Assembly: GCA_035544835.1 (NCBI GenBank)
Contig: DASZZV010000371.1
Coordinates: 1-6,193, forward strand
DNA length: 6,193 nt
Reading direction: 5' to 3'
Origin: DASZZV01 sp035544835
GTDB taxonomy: Bacteria > Acidobacteriota > Thermoanaerobaculia > Gp7-AA8
Part shown: in pieces, positions 1 through 4,085 of the stretch
Position numbering within the stretch: position 1 is the stretch's first letter
Layout of the letters: each line of letters begins with the position of its first letter
The notes under the pieces: generated by a model
Told to the model about the DNA's origin: nothing
Database searches by the model: none
What the model saw: the letters and a program-made list of their open reading frames with translations, nothing else
Position numbers and translations under genes: made by a program

Positions 1-905
1 CTGCACATCGGCCTGACCACCGAGTTTCCCTTCCGTTCCCACTTCCCGGGCAACACGAGTGACTTCCGAGGCGAAAGAGCGGAGCTGATCGACCATCGTG
101 TTGAACGTGTTTTTGAGCTGCAGGATCTCGCCTTTGACATCGACGGTGATCTTGTTGGAGAGGTCGCCATTTGCAACCGAAGTCGTGACTTCGACGATAT
201 TGCGGACTTGACCGGTGAGGTTGCCGGCCATGAGGTTGACGCTGTCGGTCAGCGCCTTCCACGTACCGGCAACACCTTTGACCTCGGCCTGTCCACCGAG
301 GATTCCCTCGGAACCGACTTCCTGGGCAACCCGCGTAACCTCGGAGGCAAAGGAGTTGAGCTGCTCGACCATGGTGTTGATGGTGCTCTTGAGCTCGAGG
401 ATCTCCCCTTGCGCGTCGACCGTGATCTTTTTGGAGAGGTCGCCGTTGGCGACGGCGGTGGTGACGCCGGCGATGTTACGAACCTGATCGGTGAGGTTGC
501 GGGCCATGGAGTTGACGCTGTCGGTGAGATCCTTCCACGTTCCGGCCACGCCCTTGACATCAGCCTGGCCTCCCAGTTTTCCTTCCGTTCCGACTTCACG
601 AGCGACCCGAGTGACTTCTGAAGCGAACGATCCGAGTTGATCGACCATCGTGTTAATCGTGTTCTTGAGCTCGAGGATCTCGCCTTTGACATCGACAGTG
701 ACTTTCTTGGAGAGGTCGCCCTTGGCGACGGCCGTGGTAACGGCGGCGATGTTGCGGACCTGCGCAGTGAGATTGCCGGCCATGGAGTTGACGCTGTCGG
801 TGAGATCCTTCCAGGTGCCGGCAACGCCCTTGACGATGGCCTGGCCGCCCAGCTTTCCCTCGGTGCCGACTTCGCGAGCAACGCGTGTGACTTCGGAGGC
901 GAACG
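1..905 (-). repeat. 276-bp tandem repeat inside the poly-HAMP gene
   Basis: The 92-residue HAMP-pair unit is also visible as a DNA repeat of 276 bp. The plus-strand segment starting CATGGAGTTGACGCTG at 781 recurs at 505, and with a few changes at 229. The first 32 bases of the 781 and 505 copies are identical. Other parts differ mostly at third codon positions, so the units look like older duplications kept similar by selection or gene conversion. Repeats continue to the window edge, so the total copy number is unknown. Confidence 0.85.
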
Positions 906-1362
906 AGGCCAGCTGATCGACCATGGTGTTCACGGTCTTGGCAGTGCGGAGGAACTCACCCTTGAGCGGACGGCCGTCGAAGTCAGTGGCCATCGATTGT
1001 GACAAATCGCCCTTGGCGACCGCGCCGATGACCCGAGAGACCTCGGTAGTGGGCTGCACCAGATCGCCGATCAGAGAATTGACCGAATCGATCGCCTCCT
1101 GCCAGCGACCCTGCGCCGTCGGGATGGAGGCCCGTTGGCCGAGGCGACCATCCTTACCGACGCTCGTACTGATCCTGTTGAGCTCCTCGACCAGCCGCTC
1201 GTTCATCTCGATCATGTCGTTGAACGCTTCGGCGATCTTTCCCGCCATGCCCGCCTGTTCCACCGGAAGACGGACCGAAAAGTCCCCCTTCTTCGCGGAA
1301 TTCAGCGTGCGCAGCAGCATCTTCGGGTCGATGAAGTCGCTTCCGACCATCTGAGTTGCCAT
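1..1362 (-). CDS. Poly-HAMP sensor protein, N-terminal part (probable hybrid histidine kinase), cut by window edge
   Basis: An open frame of 454 codons runs from ATG at 1362-1360 to the window edge without a stop. It begins MATQMVGSDFIDPK and has no signal peptide or membrane segment, so the visible part is cytoplasmic. It consists of tandem HAMP domains. The canonical motif (GDF, then A-V-A-K/N-GDL) has its glycine at residues 26, 118, 215, 307 and 399. The divergent partner motif (GGQA, then a Trp in WKDLTDSVN) has its Trp at 87, 184, 276 and 368. The period is 92 residues, except for a 5-residue insertion in unit 2 (around DFDGRPLKGEF, 127-137). Alternating canonical and divergent HAMPs are known from group III (Nik1-type) hybrid kinases and their bacterial relatives, where the HAMP stack relays signals to HisKA, HATPase and receiver domains. 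Those domains are not visible, so 'kinase' is an inference. The gene is divergent from the modE-like gene. Confidence 0.9.
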   Translation of the reverse strand, partial: MATQMVGSDFIDPKMLLRTLNSAKKGDFSVRLPVEQAGMAGKIAEAFNDMIEMNERLVEELNRISTSVGKDGRLGQRASIPTAQGRWQEAIDSVNSLIGDLVQPTTEVSRVIGAVAKGDLSQSMATDFDGRPLKGEFLRTAKTVNTMVDQLASFASEVTRVAREVGTEGKLGGQAIVKGVAGTWKDLTDSVNSMAGNLTAQVRNIAAVTTAVAKGDLSKKVTVDVKGEILELKNTINTMVDQLGSFASEVTRVAREVGTEGKLGGQADVKGVAGTWKDLTDSVNSMARNLTDQVRNIAGVTTAVANGDLSKKITVDAQGEILELKSTINTMVEQLNSFASEVTRVAQEVGSEGILGGQAEVKGVAGTWKALTDSVNLMAGNLTGQVRNIVEVTTSVANGDLSNKITVDVKGEILQLKNTFNTMVDQLRSFASEVTRVAREVGTEGKLGGQADVQ

Positions 1363-1365
1363 CTG

Positions 1366-1372
1366 CCCCTCC
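1366..1372 (-). promoter_or_regulatory. Ribosome binding site of the poly-HAMP gene
   Basis: On the minus strand GGAGGGG lies three bases before ATG (five bases from the GGAGG core). This strong Shine-Dalgarno sequence fixes the start at 1362 rather than at the in-frame ATG for Met5 (1350). Confidence 0.75.
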
Positions 1373-1455
1373 TGCAAGGACATTGAAACGATCGTCGCAT
1401 TTGACAACCGATCGTCGGATCATTAGCACTTAAGATGCTGTGTATCTGAACCTTT

Positions 1456-1473
1456 AGCAACCGTCGCGTTGCT
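1456..1473. repeat. Inverted repeat AGCAAC-N6-GTTGCT upstream of modE-like gene
   Basis: Two perfect 6-bp arms are separated by CGTCGC. This could be a small hairpin in the modE leader or a dimeric regulator site. There is no T-tract, so a terminator is unlikely. The function is unassigned. Confidence 0.4.
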
Positions 1474-1495
1474 GCCGGGACGGTGAATTGGACCT

Positions 1496-1512
1496 TGTAA
1501 ATGCATATTACA
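1496..1512. promoter_or_regulatory. Candidate operator TGTAA-N7-TTACA
   Basis: The perfect 5-bp arms at 1496-1500 and 1508-1512 flank ATGCATA. The site ends 20 bases before the modE-like ATG, where a repressor would block expression. It does not match the E. coli ModE consensus, so the binding protein is unknown. A chance palindrome is possible. Confidence 0.35.
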
Positions 1513-1513
1513 G

Positions 1514-1524
1514 ACCAGACTGGT
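1514..1524. promoter_or_regulatory. Short palindrome ACCAG-A-CTGGT before modE-like start
   Basis: A perfect 5+1+5 palindrome ends eight bases before the first ATG and sits almost against the TGTAA-N7-TTACA site. It occupies the place of a Shine-Dalgarno sequence for the 1533 start, where no good one is seen. It could be an operator or a chance match. Confidence 0.25.
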
Positions 1525-1532
1525 AGCGGCTC

Positions 1533-1922
1533 ATGACGCGCGTGCGGAAGCCCTCGGGGAGGGACGTGGGAGAGACAGCCTGCTCGAGAGTCGTTGCGCG
1601 AATCCGCATCCTCGCCGGGGAAACGATCGTTCTCGGTCCCGGAAAAACAGATCTACTGGAGGCGGTTCGGGAGTTCGGGACCATCGGCGAAGCCGCCGTC
1701 TCCCTCGACATGTCCTACATGCGCGCCTTGCAGCTGATCCGGATCATGAATGCCGCATTTCGCGAGCCGCTGGTGATCTCCGTGCGCGGTGGTTCGAGCC
1801 GAGGCGGTGCCGCGCTGACACCGCTGGGAGAACGGGTCGTCGAGCTCTATCGAAGGATGGAGCGGAAGGCGCTGAAAAGCGTAGCGGCCGAGGCGAAGGC
1901 CATCGACAAGTTACTGAAATGA
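1533..1922 (+). CDS. modE: Stand-alone ModE-type winged-helix transcription regulator (molybdate/tungstate responsive family)
   Basis: This 129-residue protein is the DNA-binding domain of the ModE family. Residues 23-46 (ARIRILAG...GPGKTDLLEAV) open the domain. Residues 48-73 form the helix-turn-helix (FGTIGEAAVSLDMSYMRALQ then LIRIMN). Residues 79-95 form the wing, with the family hallmark RGGSSRGGAALT. A long basic helix at 97-128 is likely for dimerisation. E. coli ModE has about 262 residues with two C-terminal molybdate-binding Mop/TOBE domains, and both are absent here. The start is uncertain: ATG at 1533 has a poor ribosome site, while GTG at 1566 (codon 12) follows GGGGAGGG at 1556-1563, though only about three bases away. 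Either start keeps the whole domain. The adjacent modBC and an operator-like site at 2065-2088 make control of modBC its probable role. How it senses the oxyanion is not visible. Confidence 0.85.
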   Translation: MTRVRKPSGRDVGETACSRVVARIRILAGETIVLGPGKTDLLEAVREFGTIGEAAVSLDMSYMRALQLIRIMNAAFREPLVISVRGGSSRGGAALTPLGERVVELYRRMERKALKSVAAEAKAIDKLLK

Positions 1923-1925
1923 CCA

Positions 1926-2064
1926 GGTTCTTCTTGTGTGGCACAGGCACTCTTGCCTGTGTGCCACGGCGTCGAGCCGTGGCTTTTCTGTAAATAGGTC
2001 ACGGGGAAGTCGGCCTCGACGGCCGACACACAGGCAAGAGTGCCTGTGCCACACAAGAAGAACC
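1926..2064. repeat. Palindromic element with perfect 38-bp arms and nested hairpins (MITE- or REPIN-like)
   Basis: The arms at 1926-1963 and 2027-2064 are perfect inverted repeats, from GGTTCTTCTTGTGTGG to its complement. Each arm holds its own hairpin, CACAGGCA-N4-TGCCTGTG. The 63-base centre holds two more: GCCACGGC-GTCGA-GCCGTGGC at 1963-1983 and GTCGGCC-TCGAC-GGCCGAC at 2009-2027. The element starts four bases after the modE-like stop codon and ends at the candidate ModE operator. It encodes nothing: a frame running through it (1936-2178) is a by-product. The CACAGGCA...TGCCTGTG module resembles a widely dispersed bacterial repeat, from memory. No target-site duplication is obvious. CTGAAA at 1914-1919 and TTTCAG at 2073-2078 add a weak outer inverted match. 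Confidence 0.85.
1963..1989 (+). terminator. Possible intrinsic terminator after modE-like gene
   Basis: A perfect 8-bp GC-rich stem (GCCACGGC, loop GTCGA, GCCGTGGC) is followed by TTTTCT. It lies about 40 bases past the stop codon, inside the larger palindromic element. In RNA it competes with the 38-bp arm pairing, so its real strength is unclear. The U-tract is short. Confidence 0.4.
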
Positions 2065-2088
2065 CGTTATACTTTCAGAAATAGAACG
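2065..2088. promoter_or_regulatory. Candidate ModE operator (molybdate box) upstream of modB
   Basis: The left half CGTTATACT (2065-2073) and right half AATAGAACG (2080-2088) are separated by six bases. The E. coli ModE consensus, as I recall it, is CGTTATATA-N6-TATATAACG with the same 24-base length. The match is 7/9 in each half. Outer bases extend the dyad to CCCGTT (2063-2068) and AACGGG (2085-2090). The site lies about 60 bases upstream of modB and next to a ModE-family gene, as expected for control of molybdate uptake. No footprint data are available. Confidence 0.6.
2068..2073 (+). promoter_or_regulatory. Possible -10 box of modBC promoter
   Basis: TATACT matches five of six bases of TATAAT and lies inside the left half of the candidate ModE site, so bound ModE would block it. 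No good -35 box is seen 16-18 bases upstream, where the palindromic element ends. It would give modBC a start of its own, separate from modE. Confidence 0.3.
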
Positions 2089-2147
2089 GGAATCGCATCG
2101 CTTGCCTGTTTCACTGATCATCATTCTCCACCCAGGACACAACCGCT

Positions 2148-2822
2148 ATGCCCGCTGAGTGGGAGATCGTCTGGTTGACGGCTCGATTGGCCGCATTGGC
2201 CACGCTCCTCGTTCTACCGCTCGCCATCGCCGTCGCCTGGATTCTGGCTCGCAAAAACTGGCGGGGAAAATCTATCGTCGAGACCCTGGTATCTCTTCCT
2301 CTGGTGATCCCTCCCGTCGCCACGGGTCTGTTGTTGCTCGAGCTGGCCGGCCGGCGCAGCCTGGCCGGCCGCGCCTTTCAATGGTTGTTCGGCCTCTCCA
2401 TCGTTTTCACCTGGAGAGGAGCGGTCCTGGCGATGATGGTGATGTCTTTCCCACTCATCGTCCGTTCCTCCCGCATAGGCTTTGAAGGCGTGAACGGACG
2501 GCTCGAGCAACTGGCACGAACACTGGGCGCTGGTGAGCTGCATCTGTTCAGAACCATCACCCTTCCCCTCGCCTCCAGGGGGATCATCGCCGGGGCTATG
2601 ATGGGATTCGCGCGCGCGCTCGGCGAGTTTGGGGCGACGATCCTCATCGCCGGGAACATTCCCGGCCGCACTTCCACCCTGTCGGTTTCGATCTATCAAC
2701 TGATCGAGCTCGGACAGGAGGACGCCGCTTGGCGCCTGGTCGGGCTCTCCATCGCCATCACCTTCGTCACCGTCTGGATCGCCGAGACCATTCTGCGACG
2801 GCAGGAAGCCATGGCCTCATGA
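2148..2822 (+). CDS. modB: Molybdate ABC transporter permease ModB
   Basis: This inner-membrane permease of 224 residues is close to the E. coli ModB length (about 229). It forms the channel through which molybdate (possibly tungstate) passes, normally as a dimer with two ModC. Hydrophobic segments lie near residues 8-33, 43-66, 83-105, 141-168 and 194-216. The cytoplasmic EAA loop that docks to the ATPase spans about 120-140 (EQLARTLGAGELHLFRTITL then P). It is followed by GFARALGEFGATI and GNIPGRTSTL, typical of ModB and related oxyanion permeases. The start at ATG 2148 has AGGA at 2134-2137, ten bases upstream. It overlaps modC by four bases (ATGA). The usual periplasmic binding-protein gene modA is not upstream. 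The molybdate/tungstate choice cannot be read from the sequence, and a sulfate-type permease is less likely given the ModE neighbour. Confidence 0.88.
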   Translation: MPAEWEIVWLTARLAALATLLVLPLAIAVAWILARKNWRGKSIVETLVSLPLVIPPVATGLLLLELAGRRSLAGRAFQWLFGLSIVFTWRGAVLAMMVMSFPLIVRSSRIGFEGVNGRLEQLARTLGAGELHLFRTITLPLASRGIIAGAMMGFARALGEFGATILIAGNIPGRTSTLSVSIYQLIELGQEDAAWRLVGLSIAITFVTVWIAETILRRQEAMAS

Positions 2823-3526
2823 GACTCGCCCTTTCGGACCTGCGCTACCGCAGTGGCGACTTCTCGATGCGTATCGACGCCACACTGGACAGCGGATCGA
2901 CCATTCTGTTCGGTCCATCGGGCTCCGGGAAGACCACTCTTCTCGAATTGATCGCCGGGCTGCGGCGATTTCAGCAAGGCTCGATCGATCTCGACGGAGA
3001 GCTTCTGTCCGATGCCGGCACAGGCTTCAGTAAGCCGGCCCGGGAACGGCGAATCGGATACGTTCCACAGGACGAGACGCTCTTCCCTCATCTCTCTGTG
3101 GAGAGAAATCTCCGCTATGGCCTCCGCAAAGCCGTGTCGCCGATGTTCGGATGGTCGCGTGTCGTCGAGGTGCTCGAGCTCGCTCCTTTTCTCCGGCGGT
3201 ATCCATCGGATCTGAGTGGGGGTGAGAAGCGCCGCGTCGCCCTCGGACGGGCGCTGCTTCATTCGCCGAGACTGCTGCTGCTCGATGAGCCGCTGACCGG
3301 ACTCGATCGATCGCTTCGAAAACAGATCCTGCAGCACCTCGTGCAGATTCGTGACGAGTTCAGTGTCCCCTTGATCTACGTCACCCACGAAGCGATCGAG
3401 GCCGTCACACTGGGCGAGGATGCAGTTATTCTCGAGAAGGGAGCCATACGAGCGCATGCGAAGCCCGAAGCCCTGTTCACGATGTCCTCGCGCCCGCATT
3501 ACGAGCTTACGATCGACGAGCTTTGA
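2819..3526 (+). CDS. modC: Molybdate ABC transporter ATPase ModC, short form without TOBE domain
   Basis: This cytoplasmic ATPase powers ModB. It is translated from ATG 2819, overlapping the modB stop as ATGA; a longer in-frame ATG at 2729 lies inside modB and is rejected. It has 235 residues. Walker A is GPSGSGKT (32-39), the Q-loop is VPQDETLFPHL (Gln84), the signature is LSGGEKRR (132-139), Walker B is LLLLDEP (152-158), the D-loop is GLD (161-163) and the switch His is His190 in YVTHE. All ATPase motifs are intact. E. coli ModC has about 350 residues with a C-terminal molybdate-binding TOBE domain, but this protein ends about 45 residues after the switch His, so that domain is missing. 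The nucleotide-binding domain is complete and the end looks natural, so this is a short family form rather than a broken gene. It is translationally coupled to modB. Confidence 0.88.
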   Translation: MRLALSDLRYRSGDFSMRIDATLDSGSTILFGPSGSGKTTLLELIAGLRRFQQGSIDLDGELLSDAGTGFSKPARERRIGYVPQDETLFPHLSVERNLRYGLRKAVSPMFGWSRVVEVLELAPFLRRYPSDLSGGEKRRVALGRALLHSPRLLLLDEPLTGLDRSLRKQILQHLVQIRDEFSVPLIYVTHEAIEAVTLGEDAVILEKGAIRAHAKPEALFTMSSRPHYELTIDEL

Positions 3527-3550
3527 CCGAAGGTGATCTGATCGGGCGGT

Positions 3551-3579
3551 GTAGGGCCGCACGGCGTGCGGCCGGTACC
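3551..3579 (+). repeat. GC-rich palindromic repeat, copy 1 (possible modC terminator hairpin)
   Basis: GGCCGCAC-GGC-GTGCGGCC (3555-3573) is a perfect 8-bp stem with a 3-base loop, 28 bases after the modC stop. The 29-base unit is nearly the exact reverse complement of 3761-3789, with one mismatch. No T-tract follows, so termination would not be of the classic intrinsic type, but the stem could protect the modBC mRNA 3' end. Confidence 0.75.
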
Positions 3580-3760
3580 CCGAGCGCGGTCTCCTACGTC
3601 CCGCGTTAATCACCGCCACGATGCGCGCCCGGCCACTGCGCGTCGGCTGGTACGATTCACAAGAGACAGACGATTCTTACGAAAGTACATAGTAGGGTGA
3701 GCGGGTCCGCAGCCCGGCTAAGCGGGGCTTAAATCGCAACGATTGTTTGCCGCGATTGAA

Positions 3761-3789
3761 GGTATCGGCCGCACGCCGTGCGGCCCTAC
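3761..3789 (-). repeat. GC-rich palindromic repeat, copy 2 (inverted)
   Basis: GGCCGCAC-GCC-GTGCGGCC (3767-3785) lies within a 29-base unit that is inverted relative to 3551-3579. Only one base differs, although each unit is itself a palindrome with distinct flanks (GGTAT/C on one side and CTAC on the other). The pair encloses about 180 bases without a gene, like the ends of a small non-autonomous element or a REPIN-type doublet. Confidence 0.75.
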
Positions 3790-3980
3790 GCGAGACACCA
3801 GCGGCGCAGCCGCGTTGTCGTCCCCTCATTTCCTTTCTTCCAGCCTGTCGGATACAGTGCGACGAGAACAACGGGGAAAGAAAACGACACCGAGTTGTTT
3901 TCCCGATCTTTCAGCTGCTGGTTTCATGTCACGGCCTCTCGGGCCTGTGGTAAACAAGATCGGTACTCACCTTCAAACCA

Positions 3981-4072
3981 AATTGAGAATTGAGAATTGA
4001 GAATTGAGAAAGTAAAGAGACGACAGCCGGTGGTTCTTTACTTTCTCAATTCTCAATTCTCAATTCTCAATT
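3981..4072. repeat. 37-bp inverted repeat built from four AATTGAG units per arm
   Basis: The left arm (3981-4017) is AATTGAG four times in tandem and then AAAGTAAAG. The right arm (4036-4072) is its exact reverse complement. The 18-base centre is AGACGACAGCCGGTGGTT. The arms are AT-rich in a GC-rich region. The right arm ends 13 bases before the asnB start codon, so a transcript through it would fold a long hairpin just upstream of the ribosome site. It could be a dispersed repeat, a protein-binding array or a translation control element. Confidence 0.88.
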
Positions 4073-4085
4073 CGCTGGATCTCTA

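Larger units (their letters stand above)
1363..1532. other. Divergent intergenic region between poly-HAMP gene and modE-like gene
   Basis: About 170 bases hold the control regions of both genes. A 9-bp direct repeat, CGATCGTCG, occurs at 1389-1397 and 1409-1417, 20 bp apart (about two helical turns). Three inverted repeats follow and are listed separately. A plus-strand TTGACA at 1401-1406 has only a poor -10 partner, so I do not call a promoter from it. No small gene is evident. Confidence 0.6.
3527..4085. other. 559-bp gene-free gap between modC and asnB
   Basis: No frame here looks like a real protein. The gap holds two inverted copies of a GC-rich palindrome (3551-3579 and 3761-3789), a near-palindrome AGCCCGGCT-A-AGCGGGGCT at 3711-3729, and the AATTGAG inverted repeat next to asnB (3981-4072), the first and last listed separately. 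I see nothing recognisable at 3580-3710 or 3790-3980. The asnB promoter should lie in the last part, but no clear -35/-10 pair is visible. Confidence 0.7.

Noticed and set aside
208..1386. Several plus-strand frames and a minus-strand frame (249-881) over the poly-HAMP gene
   Set aside because: They are shadows of the continuous minus-strand HAMP frame. Their internal repetitiveness only mirrors the 276-bp repeat.
1401..1429. Sigma-70 promoter for the modE-like gene from TTGACA at 1401
   Set aside because: The -35 match is perfect, but the sequence 16-18 bases downstream (TTAGCAC) is a poor -10 box.
1936..2178. Plus-strand frame of 80 residues (starting MWHRHSCLC), plus minus-strand frames at 1744-1950 and 1847-2056
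   Set aside because: They translate the palindromic element and the ends of modE and modB, with no ribosome site and no protein-like features.
2729..2818. Longer N-terminus for ModC starting at ATG 2729
   Set aside because: The 30 extra residues lie inside modB and are low-complexity His/Arg. The ATGA overlap at 2819 gives the normal N-terminus MRLALSDLRYR.
2148..3526. Sulfate/thiosulfate (CysTWA-type) rather than molybdate transporter
   Set aside because: A single short permease of ModB length, with the ModE-family neighbour and ModE-like operator, fits molybdate or tungstate better. Sulfate systems normally have two different permeases.
2696..3619. 307-residue minus-strand frame opposite modC
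   Set aside because: The plus strand has a full set of ABC ATPase motifs, and the minus frame shows no recognisable domain.
3677..4000. Short frames in the modC-asnB gap (3677-3871 minus; 3743-4000, 3747-3953, 3778-3993 plus)
   Set aside because: They overlap each other and the palindromic repeats, lack ribosome sites, and have no protein-like features.
3981..4072. CRISPR array
   Set aside because: The repeated unit is a contiguous 7-bp heptamer with no spacers, arranged as two inverted arms.
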